Shown: in pieces, positions 35,542-46,151 of the stretch | Layout of the letters: every line of letters begins with the position of its first letter | How positions within the stretch are numbered: the first letter of the stretch is position 1 | Origin: Theristus sp. LFF4_11 | Taxonomy: Eukaryota; Nematoda; Chromadorea; Monhysterida; Xyalidae | NCBI GenBank assembly: GCA_030248135.1 | Contig: JASANC010004165.1 | Span: 1-64,000, forward strand | DNA length: 64,000 nt | Direction: 5' to 3' | The notes under the pieces: generated by a model | Database searches by the model: none | What the model saw: only the letters and a program-made list of their open reading frames with translations | What the model was told of the DNA's origin: nothing | Position numbers and translations under genes: made by a program

Positions 35542-38026
35542 ATGGGGAAACCGCACAGTAAACTGCCGAAGGAACAATTGAAACAACTGGCTGCTGACAC
35601 TTACTGTAAGCACTTCATTTCTTTTTCAGTAGAAGCAGAAAAGCAGTAAAAACAACGTACTCTGTTTCTTGGTTTATAACAGTGATTCTGTATTTTTTCA
35701 GTTAACGAAAAAGAAGTGAAGCGATGGTAATTTAATATTTTTGCCGAACGCCTATTGTCTTTTGTTTTTCTTGTAGCTGTTAGTCTGTTGCCTATTGTTT
35801 TTACATTTCTTGTCCGATTTCATGACGCCCACCACGGTATGTGGGTGCCTTTAACTTTTTTCTGTTTCAGGTACAAAGGTTTTGCCCGGGACTGCCCAGA
35901 AGGGACGTTGAATGAAACGGTAAACCATTTTGTGTGTACGTGCTTTTCATTCATAACGTTTCTGTTGGCTAAGAGTGTCTTGAACATCGATCTCAACTTG
36001 TAACGTGTACTTTTTTACATGACATTGGTGTCTAACGTACAAATGAGCGCATGCTAGGCGCCCCAACTACAACTTGCACGAAAAATACTAACCGTAGAAT
36101 GCGTGCGTGCGTCAATTCACTTTAGCCTTTAGCAGATCAAAATTGGAGGCAATTTGACAAGAATCGGATATTTGGAATTAGCATATTTGCTATTGCTACA
36201 TAGCGTCCGAGGTTAAAGCGGGCAGGAAGTTAACATCTTGTTAGACTAGTGGGAGAATGGGATATATTGAAATAACACATACGTTTTTTAAGGATGTCAC
36301 AATTCACAACCCGTCAAACATTACTAACACACAGCAGCAAAGCTTTGACATGTCTTTCAAACCACTCTTCAATTGCAGGGCTTTCGAAAGGTGTATCAAC
36401 AATTTTTCCCGCAGGGAGACTCAAACGCTTTCGCCTCATACGTGTTCAGGGTGTTCGATGAGAATAAAGTCGGTAAATTAAAACTCACTTAGCATTAAGC
36501 GGCATTCATGAAACAAGATTTAGTGCCGCAGAGCCATGTTATAATATAACATAGCTACGGTGATTAGATACTGCTTCAATGCCTGAATATTAGGCTCAAA
36601 TTTGAAATCCGCAATCGTCCTTATAAAAAAATATTTGCTATATTGTTTGGTACTATTTACATTCCTTGTAAACATAGAGGTAGAGTAGAACTTTTACAAA
36701 CCTAATGACCACCTATCAACAGGAACAAGCACTCAGCAAAAACAAAAAACCTAAACCCAATTAAATTAATCTAAGCTTGTGTCAATGTTTGTATTCCGCT
36801 TACTAAATGAATTGAAAAAGAAACTGAAAACACACTTTACTGCAGAACGGTGTTATCGAGTTTGACGAATTCATACGAGCGTTATCGATAACGTCGCGCG
36901 GTACACTGGACGAGAAGCTGCAGTGTAAGTGCACCGCACACAGCGACAGCGTGTGCTGAAGGCCTTTAGAATACAGGGTGGGCCAAAAAAAGGTTCCAAT
37001 TTTCAGATCTAAACACCTTAGCACACGCCAGTGAGAGCATTTTAGAATTGGAACCTTTTTTTGGCCCACCCTGTACATGGCGTATCATGCTCTCCGCCAG
37101 CGGCATTCGTTGGTTCAGAAGAACTAATCACGAGTAATTATCTGCAAAAGTAGCAGAATCAAAATTAAAGCCGATTGAAGTGTGTTCTGTGGTACCAACA
37201 ATCAGGGTTTTGCCGCAGTAATTCCGCACAAAATTGACAGACGGGTAATAATCTGAGTTTCGGACATTGCCTATCGTTTTCGTCACAATTGAAAACCTGT
37301 AAAAAGCGTCATTAATTTTGCTGAATTGAAACGGTTGCAACACTTGTTTGGGGGTATTTTCTGAAATTGGCCGAAACTGAAAACCGGGACCGAAGTGACC
37401 CAACGGGACCCACCCACCACTACCCCAGTCGTGTTCAACAGATACAAAAGAAAGTATCATTTGAGTAATGAACTCGTTTCAACAAGAAAATTTAACAATA
37501 AAGATGAACTTTGGTTTCTGTAGGGGCATTCACGTTGTACGACATTGATGAGGACGGTTACATCAGCCGTGACGAGATGCTGGCCATAATCACCAGCATC
37601 TACGTCATGATGGGCGACGCCGAGAAAGCAAACAACAAAAACACAGAATACAGCACACCACAGCAGCGCGTTGAGCGAATATTTGCTCTCATGGACAAGG
37701 TAACGCCAATCGCAAGTGGAAAATTTGAAAAAAAATCGAGGCTGTTAAAACTGCCCTAAAATTCGATTGCAGAAGCTAGAGGGGTTCACTAAAATTCGGT
37801 CGGAAAAACTGATGATGTGCACTAAGATCAGTTGCATGGCATTAAAAAAAAGCCAAAATAGAGGGGCACAATTCGCTCGCCCGCCGATCCAGTGCCATAG
37901 GGACGTCATCATCGTTCCATTTCACAGAACCACGACGACAAACTCTCATTGGAGGAGTTCAAAGATGGAGTGAAGGCAGATCCGTCCATCGTGAAAGTGT
38001 TGTCACTCTACGAAGGACTCAGGTGA
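35542..38026 (+). CDS. NCS1: Neuronal calcium sensor 1 / frequenin, 7 exons
   Basis: NCS-1 is a myristoylated EF-hand protein that regulates neurotransmission, PI4-kinase and channels. Exons: 35542-35605, 35702-35726 (a 25-nt microexon), 35871-35919, 36379-36468, 36846-36924, 37524-37699, 37928-38026. Every phase matches, giving 193 residues. The start [13 protein letters not shown] has the Gly-2 myristoylation site. EF1 is the usual disabled hand ([13 protein letters not shown]). EF2 (73-84, [12 protein letters not shown]) and EF3 (109-120, [12 protein letters not shown]) are canonical. EF4 (160-171, [12 protein letters not shown]) has Asp instead of Gly at loop position 6. The C-terminus reads [16 protein letters not shown], close to the family's ADPSIVQALSLYDGLV. 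Length and wording are as expected for NCS-1 rather than other visinin-like proteins. An insertion, [11 protein letters not shown], lies between EF3 and EF4. Confidence 0.95.
36974..37073. mobile_element. 100-bp mariner-derived MITE in an NCS-1 intron
   Basis: TA on both sides. The ends are CAGGGTGGGCCAAAAAAAGG and its mirror, with GTTCCAATTTTC continuing the inverted repeat. It shares its outer 25 bases with the mariner element at 8788-9914. Confidence 0.88.
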
Positions 38027-38274
38027 CTACTGGAAAAAAACCAGTGTTGGTCAAGAAATCGCAATTCGCAAAAAATACTAAAATACACGACCATGGTGAT
38101 TTGGGAGTTCACGAAGCTCCCAGCACACGCTCGACGCTCCGATATGCATCATACACGTTGCCAGCTTCATTTCTGTTACATTTTTTTTATTCGCGTATGA
38201 CTTTGCACTTGTATGACTTTTTTGCAACTGTTATTTTACAAAAAAACTTGACTCGTATGCACATATCGTGTGAC

Positions 38275-38280
38275 AATAAA
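38275..38280 (+). promoter_or_regulatory. Poly(A) signal AATAAA, probably of NCS-1
   Basis: AATAAA lies 249 bases after the NCS-1 stop codon, in an AT-rich tail with no earlier canonical hexamer that I noticed. The assignment rests on position only. Confidence 0.5.
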
Positions 38281-38652
38281 GCGCTATTATAGAGGAACGG
38301 AACAAAACAGGGAACGGTTAATGGACTAGACGTCAAATACAACACAACAACGCCAATTCAAACAAAAAAAAAACACACAAAATCAACAAAAACAACGCAT
38401 AACCATGATACACGGTGCATCAAGTAACAAAGCACAAAAGGAGACCCGCACATTTCGGCAGTATAAAACCACTGAAAGAAAAAAACTTCAGATGCGCATT
38501 CCTCAAGTCCAACAAATACAAAATTGTGAAAGCAGAACAGGTTCAATAATACAAATACACGAAAGGAAAAGGATGAGGATCCGCTGATATTCAACAAAAA
38601 CAACTATTGAGCCAGTAGCTCGTCTGCAACCGAATGAAAGCAGGACGTAAAG

Positions 38653-38850
38653 CTAGCTGTCATTGTCATTTGCGTCCGTATTTTCATTGTTTCCATCGTT
38701 TCCTTGAGCTTCGCCTGATTGTTCGGTTCTCTGGCGGAAAATCAACGCACACAACCGATCCCTGATTTTTCCGATCACCGATGCTATTCGCGCTTTCAAC
38801 GGCACCCGTTTCGTCGTCGAAATGCGAGTGACGCACAATCTATGCAGTTT
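38653..38850 (-). CDS. Possible last exon of PIG-T (basic/acidic cytosolic tail)
   Basis: On the minus strand a frame reads TTKRVPLKARIASVIGKIRD, then RLCALIFRQRTEQ, then an Asn/Asp-rich end (GNDGNNENTDANDNDS) and stop at 38653. Codon use (ACG, GCG, GTG, CCG) is coding-like. The basic stretch resembles the short tail that follows the last membrane segment of PIG-T in other animals. The upstream PIG-T exon must splice out before 39278, because a MITE begins there, so a tail exon is expected. The phase-matched join is uncertain: acceptors at about 38850 (phase 2) and about 38900 (phase 1) both exist. It could belong to another gene. Confidence 0.4.
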   Translation of the reverse strand, partial: KLHRLCVTRISTTKRVPLKARIASVIGKIRDRLCALIFRQRTEQSGEAQGNDGNNENTDANDNDS

Positions 38851-39083
38851 AGAAAGAGAATGATTTCGTGTCAACAATTCAAACATGTAAGGGCAAGGAC
38901 CTGATTATCCCAACATACTTGCTTTGCTGGTTTGGAAACTGGTCTTCCTTGTGCACATGTCTGACACTTGCAATGTGACAAATAAAATCATTCAATCAAC
39001 ATACGTTGCACAAACCCACATCTCCACTAACATGAAAAAAAGGCACGAGGAAAGAAAACAAGCTATGACCTATTTTTTAAACG

Positions 39084-39278
39084 TGTCCCACTGAAATGAC
39101 GTCATGTGCCGCCAAACATGCGCCTGCCGTTCACAGCAAACCAGACTTTTCGTTTAGCCGATTTCTCCTCGTAAACAAATGGTGAATGTCGAATCAGTCA
39201 CACCAAACTGACAATTTAGTGCCTGTACTTTGACAAACGGGCGTTTTTAAGGCAAATGACGTCATTTTAGTCTGGACA
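39084..39278. mobile_element. MITE with TGTCC...ACTAAAATGACGTCA ends, copy 1
   Basis: About 195 bp with inverted ends TGTCCCACTGAAATGACGTC and GACGTCATTTTAGTCTGGACA; the TGACGTCA palindrome sits in each arm. It is nearly identical, in reverse, to the element at 52568-55020, and it lies in the last intron or 3' part of PIG-T. Confidence 0.85.
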
Positions 39279-39304
39279 CATAAATCCACAATAGCACAAC
39301 GGAC

Positions 39305-42300
39305 GAACGTTCTGGTGGTGACGTTGTGGAAGGGGCCGAAGCAGAGCGCGAGCACGGTGCACACCATGCAGATCACGTTGTAGGGCATGCTGAAGTCGGG
39401 CGTCGCCAGCACCAGCAGCAGCGGCTCGCTGTGCACGCGCACGTGCACCAACCTGCAAACGGACTATAATCTTTTCTTTAAGACCTGCGACTCAATGCGG
39501 TTGTGGACGTGAAAGGAAACTAGTTTCAATCTTTAGGTGGTAATTCAGAATAGTCGAAGTGATCCGGCCTTATTCAGGGCACTCGAATCCTTTTGTCAAT
39601 TTTGAATTCCCGCGTCGTGTATGAGACTGCTTACCCATTTATGCGCGCATTGAGACGCGGGACCAAAATAAAAGATATTAGTTCAGTTGGATGCCTGTTG
39701 GTTTGACCATTCATTTGCCAATGGAATAAACGTGTGCAACTCGTTTGGTTGCATTCGAGACAACAGAACGTGTATTGCAACGAGCCACGAATTGTGTACC
39801 AGACACGATTACATTGAGCAATCTCAATCAGTGTTCGTGTAACTTGAGCTTGCTTGCACAATGTTGCGTTCCAATGAGTTCACCACAACCCACAAATCAA
39901 CATTTCTGTGGAGTGAATTCAAGCAAATTTTCAGCAATGTAACACAAAAGTAATCCACAAAACACAAAAAACCAGCCAACCGTTTTGCATGATTCTCGTG
40001 CGTCGGTTGCGCCAACGGTGCGCTGTGCCCAATGGCATGTCGTGCGTGTTGTCGCGGAATCCAGAAGCTGAGCGAAGCGCACGGCACGTGGAAGCCGTGA
40101 TGCGCGTCCGGCGGGTACTCGTTGTACCGGAGGAATGCTTTGTCGAAGTCGATCGACAGACGACACATGGAGTTTGGCGGCAACTGCAAAGGCAGCTCGA
40201 GCAGCCCTGGGCGACGGCGGTCGCGCGCGGCACCATAGTGCTGCAGAAAACAGTGTTTTCATGACGTCATTGTCACCATGCTAATCACTTTTTGTTTCTT
40301 GTCAGCCAGTCAGCAACAATAAATTGACATCAGAGCTGCTGGATCATGCTACAGAATGAGGATGCAACTTGATTGTGAATCACTTTATTGAGACACACAC
40401 ACACACCAGTGACGTAAACTCACTGATTTATCGAGTTTCACCGCGCCACCAGTGTCACAGTGGAGTGTCAACGTGTGCACGTACAATCGCATGTACCACG
40501 GCAGCATGTGTGTGTAAAGTGCGTCAACAGACAACGCGAGACGATTGCGGATTGTTGAGACAAGCGTGCCCGTCTGAAAACGGGTAAACGAAAATGTTTG
40601 AAAAACCTTCTGCAGTCAGTGTCGATGCCGACGTGGCGCATGCATATTGAATTTCACGATCATTCCTTGCATCAAAACGTCTCCGTAAGAACCAATTATA
40701 GCCCAGCTTTGTCGCAAATCAATGTTCAAATAGCAACAAATGGTGTAGATGCCATTTTCGATCCGGTTTTCATATCAAAACCACGTTCTTGTCAAAAGTA
40801 CCACTCAAATGTGAAAACAGTCACAAAAACTCCAAACAACAGCAACGCAATCTGACTCACATGCGTGCCCGTTCCAGCGAGAAACGTGTGTATCGTCACG
40901 GGCACACTCAATTCGTCGGTGACATTCTCCGGTTGCCAAGCGCCATAACTGAACACACCACTGAACGCACCGGCGCTTGCGATCGTGTCCTGCACGGAGC
41001 TGTTCAGCTGGTACGAGTGCACGAAGAAACGGTGTCCGTCGTCGTCGTCGTCGTCTCGAAACGGCTCGGAGACCGCGTCTGCGGCAATGCTTGTGCTGAG
41101 TGGCTGAAGAAACGCAAATATGAAGAAATGAGCTGGCTGTAGCAAAACTGAAAAGGGTAAAGGTATCAAAAAAAAGTGAAAGTCAAAAGTGGAACGATCG
41201 ATCGGCCAGTTGCAGCAAGCAGTCCCTTCACAGCAACTGGTCAGCGTGTTTGCGGTCGTTTCGCAAGTTGATTCGGGTGCAAAACAAACCGGCAAGGTTT
41301 TTCAGGTGGAAATAAAAATGTATAATACCGGTACGCCTAAAAATTTCCAGATACACCAAAATTTCGCATCTAGCGGACTAGGCGTGTTCAGTGTACGGCG
41401 TCGGTTACGTTTCTGCCCTTTATTCACAATTTGTTTGTTGTTTCACTAAAAAAACCTGGCAAGAAACGCAAAAACCTGGTTACCCCGAATGGATTGTCGG
41501 CGTGTTCAACGATCACGTTCGACTGCGACGCCGCGAACGCGCACTGAGATCGGAATGGACTGGAGAACAGCTGGCCCAACGTCCAATCTGTCAAGTGAAA
41601 CGAGGTTTGTGTGTTGAGTTCTTTGAACCCTTTCCTTCATTAAAACCAAACTCTTGAAAATATCTGCCACAAAACGGCTGCAGAAAGTAGTCGCCCGAAC
41701 CAAATCGATTGTCACTCCGTTTCCACTCCCAGTCGATCACAGTGGTCAGTGTCAAGTCGACGTGCCAGCGGCGTTCAGAGCATGAGCGTTGGTGATTCTG
41801 CACAACAATGCACACTTGCAACATGAATCGCTATTGGCTCCGTTCAAAACTGGCACTGGCAGTAACGACTGAAGTGACGGTGACACGCACCAAGCATTGC
41901 TGGTAGACATCGACCACCAGTGAATGATAGTGCGATTCAGCAATCTCCAGTGGCACAAGTAGCTCGACGAGACCACGCTAAAAAATCAGTTTGAATGCCG
42001 TCAAAATCAATTGAATAGATTTCAAGCACAGATTGCTGTGTGGAAAGTTGTGAAGGTGTAAGCTGGTTCAAAATAGTTCAAGATACAAACAAACTGAAAC
42101 CCATTTCAAAACGACAACCGTGTTGGTGTAGTTCAAGTTCAGTCATCGAGAATTTATGAGCCCAATTCAAATGCATTCAATCAATTCGCAAGTTAGTTCC
42201 ATTGTTTTTTTCCAGTACTGACCGTTTTGCACGGCAGTAGCTTTTTCCACGGCGTCAAATTCTCGGTGCAAACGTACTCGCTGGCGACGGCGCCCACGCG

Positions 42301-43468
42301 AGCGTGTGACGAATGCGGAATGTAGCCGATCGGACGATACGACACTTGCGGCGTGGCGGTCATTGCCGGCAACATCTGTGGACGATAAACCGCAAAGTGC
42401 AAACGTTCCATATTTTTATAGAGCACACCAGAAATGTGTCGTTTGCAGAACAGAATTTGCAGAGCTGAATAACAACTGCTGCCAACAGCTGCAACCGATG
42501 ATCACAGCAGCGGGCTCACTGTCAAGTTTTCGGTGTGTGGTGTACGCAGTAAGAAAACGAGACACACTCGCAAAATGTTTCTTTGGGTTTTTTTTGTGAC
42601 ATCAATTGTGTTCGTTTTGCATAATGGAAGTTTTGTGAATGTGTTGATGTGAACTGGCCGTGAGGCTTACAAATAAAAAAATAAACTTGAATAAACTTGA
42701 AAATGGCAGATGTTGCACAAGCAGCGAATGAGCAGCGAATGGATGGTGCACACCACCGCACCTGTCCCAAACTGCTGCAGAAGAGCCCGCCGAGCGTGTG
42801 CACGAGATCGGCCCAGTGTCGCTCAACGATCGACTCGTTACGGCCGCGCAACCAGGCCGAGATTTCGGCGCCCGTCGGCACGGCCGGCGCCGGCGGATAT
42901 CCCCAGAGAGTCAGCCTCCAAAAGCCCCTGGCCAGCGACACGTGCAGCTCGTCGACCTCGTACAGCTGCAGCAGGTCGCCGAGCACGCGCGGCACCAGCT
43001 TGTAGTTGGAATCTGCAAACTGGACGCATTGGTGGCCGTTGCGTGCTTTGAAAAAACAACAAAAGTAAAAGATTCGACTGCAAATGGCAGTTTCCGGTCT
43101 CGGTTTATGCCTACACAGTCTCATTTTTATTTCGCGAACCGCAGAAACTCCGATAAAACTGCAAGAACAGCGTATCAAACTCTGCTCTATAACATAGCCA
43201 ACTAGCAGTAAATGCCAACGCCCACGACCTAAGCACCGAAAAAACGTCAAAAAAACAACAAAAAATACAATCACCAAAGCTCACCAAACGCGTCGGTTTC
43301 CACTCGGAAACGAAAGGACGCCGCGATGTGATTGCTGCTCAAACGGCGCAGCACCAGCTGCTCATTGTAGACGTCACTTGCAGACGGTGCACATCGAAGC
43401 AAAACACAAACAAACACGAGGAGACCCCCACCATGAAAGAATAATAACCCGCTCGTCGACGTCGTCAT
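39305..43468 (-). CDS. PIGT: GPI transamidase component PIG-T, 10 exons
   Basis: PIG-T is the ER-lumenal scaffold of the GPI transamidase that attaches GPI anchors to proteins. Minus-strand exons: 43468-43285, 43012-42762, 42375-42223, 41977-41891, 41797-41647, 41587-41484, 41103-40861, 40573-40424, 40240-39981, 39452-39305 (577 codons). The start [11 protein letters not shown] has a signal peptide ([11 protein letters not shown]...SASD). Recognisable blocks: [35 protein letters not shown] at about residues 180-194 (the region whose Cys bonds PIG-K in mammals); [32 protein letters not shown]; and the C-terminal membrane segment [19 protein letters not shown], ending NVTTRTF. Residue length and order match the family. 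Donors of exons 5 (GTTTTA) and 9 (GTTGGC) are weak and chosen by phase and homology. The tail after RTF is probably in a further exon (see 38653). An in-frame ATG 14 codons upstream also exists. Confidence 0.92.
39468..39678 (-). mobile_element. MITE family W, copy 3
   Basis: Reverse-orientation copy of 4859-5067 (AGACCTGCGACTCAATGCGG ... CGCATTGAGACGCGGGACC ... AATAAAAGATA), lying in the last full PIG-T intron. Confidence 0.72.
42572..42708 (-). repeat. Dispersed repeat with microsatellite tail (SINE/LINE 3' end type), copy 1
   Basis: Shares about 110 bp with 58765-58890 in the opposite direction (TGTGAATGTGTTGATGTGAA, GGCCGTGAGGCTTACAAATA). One side ends in repeats of AATAAACTTG, the other copy in GATCAA repeats, as non-LTR tails do. 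A shorter relative of the tail end (ACGTGAGGCATACAAATAAA) is at about 44660. It lies in PIG-T intron 2. Confidence 0.65.
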
Positions 43469-43489
43469 ATTATAGAAAGGGTTTGGAAC

Positions 43490-43901
43490 TAGGGTTGTTA
43501 AAAAAAACAAAAATCGTCATTTTTGTTTTTTTTTTAAATTTTTTTTTTAAATTTCAAAAATCAAAGTTGTGCTAAATCAATCAGGGAGTCCGAAGAACCA
43601 CATATGATATGCAAGCGCCTTCCGAATGACTCCCATATGACGGAACTTTGCAGATTTTGTTTTGGTGACCTCAATTACCCCTTTTCCAAACCGTCACCAT
43701 GCCTCTTCTTGTGTTTTGACCTCCAAAACGTCACTAATTGTCCCCAGCTAAACTAATGCTAAAGTGAAGACAAAAATTTTGCCAAAATTGAGGTTTTCAG
43801 AGCATATTAGAAAAAAAATTTCGAATTTAAAAAAAAAATCGGCATTTTTGTTTTTTTTAATCACTTTTTTTTTTAATTTTCATTTTTGTTTAACAACCCT
43901 A
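43490..43901. mobile_element. TIR element TAGGGTTGTTAAA, next to the PIG-T start
   Basis: The ends TAGGGTTGTTAAAAAAAACA and GTTTAACAACCCTA are inverted, with long A/T runs inside. Partial copies of its interior occur at 59100-59240 and 60840-60985, and of one end at about 61755-61785. No matching target duplication. It begins 22 bp upstream of the PIG-T ATG. Confidence 0.65.
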
Positions 43902-43948
43902 GTCAGTAGTACTCCGTTCCGTGTCCGCTCCACAAACCAGGTCCAGAT

Positions 43949-45632
43949 CAGTACCGTGGGCGGGGGGGTGGGGGGGGTACACCCCCCAGAGCACCAGAGA
44001 CCGTCGGGTGGGGGGGGGGGGGTGGGGGGCACCGTGCCACCCCCCCCCCTAAAACCGGGCACCCCCCCCCCCCCATCGGACCCCCCCCCTCGAAAATTTG
44101 GCCGACACCCCCCCCCCACACCCCCCATGAAATTTTGTCTGGCGGAGACCCCCCCCCAAAATTTTCTGCACACCCTAAATTTTTTTTCGAAAATCATGAT
44201 TTTTTGTCTATAAAGTCTATAATATAAGCTGAATATATGATAACTTGACCATCTTCATTGTAATTTCAAAGATTTTGCAGCTAAATTTACGGAGTGCTAC
44301 ATTATGAAAGAAATGCACATGCATCTTCATCAAAAATCCATTCCACTGGTACGGGTGCAGCGGCTGCACACGCATAGCATCTACTCATGTGTGGGAAAGT
44401 ATCGGGAACCCATTTGTAAACCTTGTCGATGCGGAAAATGGACCAGAAAACAAATCAGAACAATGAACTGATTTCATTCAGCGTTGCATTATCAGTCTCT
44501 CCTTCAATTCACCAATTTTGTATCGTTCAAAAGGTTGTGAGCTCTGTGTCTGTCTGTCTGTCTGTCTGTCTGTTCCCTCTGCCATAATGTTCTTGTTCTT
44601 GTTCTTGTTCTTGACAAGCAAAAGTGCAAGCAAAAAAATTGACAATGTGTTGTCCTGTTTGACGTGAGGCATACAAATAAACTCGATTGAATGATTTATG
44701 ATAAACGGCTAAAATCACTTTTCAGTGATATTTTCTTGTCTCTTATGCCGTTGCGTTTGTTCAGTTCAGAGATCCTCCGTCTTCAGAGACGAGATTTCCG
44801 TCTGCGATTGCTGTCTGTTTGGATTGTACCATGAGTGAGTTTGGCTGCCACAAATTTTTAAATGATAGTGCACAAAGTTTTGAACAACCGATCGAATGTG
44901 CATCCAGAATTTTTGTGGTGCCTCTGGTGCAACCACCAATCAGGGTTCATTTTTCATTTTCGTTTTCAAATTCGTTTTTCATTTGTTTTTCAGTGCCAAC
45001 CAATCAAGGCGCAATCAACCAACCAACCATTAAAACTTCTGTTTATGGTCATCATGGTCTTGTGCAACGTGCAAGCAATCACCGTGACTTGTTTGTTTTT
45101 CTGGGTCAACCAATCAGAGCGGCCTTTTGCAATTGGGATCGCGAACAACGGCCGAAAGCACACCAATGGCGCCGCTTTAGTTTCTTCACTACGTTCCTTT
45201 ATTCACGAAGTTGCAACAAGGAATTGCATTTTCTCTGATTGAAAAAGTAAACGAAAGAAAAACATGAATTTGGCTGCCACACCTTTTTAAAACGTCTACT
45301 TCTGTTTCTAAAGCGTGATTGCTTATAATTCACGCTCTGGTTTTCTTTTTGCTGTTTAGTACAAAATATTTCTTTCCCTATGTAGGCCAACCTAAATTTA
45401 GCGTTTTTCCTTTAAAATTTAAGCGAAAAAATTTCATGGGGGGGGGGGGGGGGGGGTGGACCCCCCCAAAATAAAATTTTGAAAAATTGCACCCCCCCCC
45501 ATGGGACCCTCATGGGGGGGGTCCCACGTTACCATAGGTTGCACCCCCCCCCTCACTTTTTGGTCGGCACCCCCCCCCCCCACGGCACCATACCCCCCCC
45601 CCTTCGAAAATTTGTTTGGGCCCACGGTACTG
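43949..45632. mobile_element. hAT-like G/C-rich element, duplication GTCCAGAT, with an insert
   Basis: Ends CAGTACCGTGGGC / GCCCACGGTACTG are flanked by GTCCAGAT on both sides (43941-43948, 45633-45640). Long G and C runs lie inside each end, and the core carries AAAATCATGATTTTTTGTCT and CAAAATTTAGCGTTTTT. The core is split near 44292-45393 by a 1.1-kb insert flanked by CTAAATTTA. Long Pro-rich or Gly-rich frames here are translations of C/G runs, not genes. Confidence 0.82.
44292..45393. mobile_element. Insert of unknown type inside the hAT-like element
   Basis: Flanked by CTAAATTTA on both sides, interrupting a sequence that is continuous in the copies at 59570 and 61450. It contains (TGTC)n at 44548-44572, (GTTCTT)n near 44590 and a tail like the dispersed repeat at 42572. 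Two frames of more than 100 codons near 44819-45242 overlap each other and have no family features. No inverted ends are visible. Confidence 0.5.
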
Positions 45633-46151
45633 GTCCAGATCCAAGTAAACAACGCAGAAAAAGTCAACAATGAACATTCCCATTTGTTTCAAAAAAGACG
45701 GACGAACACAAATCACAAAACGCAAACAAGTGCCGCGAAAAAACGAAAAACTCATCATTTGTGGATTTTTGGGTTTGGAAGCATTAACGTTGCTTCGATT
45801 TCGTTGTCGCCGTAGTCGAGTCGAAGAGTGAAGTTCAGTTTCCCCGCCCACGAAAAACAAAAAAGAACGATAACAGACATTCAACACGGTACAAGACATT
45901 TACCCAGTTTAAAGTTGTAGGGCAACCCTGAAAAAATAGACAATTTTCATTTTTTACGTAACGCGTGCCCCTTCTCCCCATCAATCCCGGTGTGCCTGTT
46001 CATTGCCCGATAAAGCTGTTTGGTGATGGGCGACTTTTTGCAGTCTCTCCTGTTTGTTGTGTTGGTTTTGGTGGTGTTGCATTTTGATTTTCGTTCATAC
46101 GCTGTTTTTTTTTAATTCATCCACGTGCATGCTCTGCAACGAGCTATCATC

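Noticed and set aside
43764..44213. Proline/glycine-rich frames here and at 45434-45899, 59626-60515 and 61042-62067
   Set aside because: These are translations of C/G homopolymer runs in the hAT-like family. They occur in every frame and on both strands.
44545..44600. (TGTC)n and (GTTCTT)n tracts as functional elements
   Set aside because: Simple microsatellites inside a transposon insert, no other signal.
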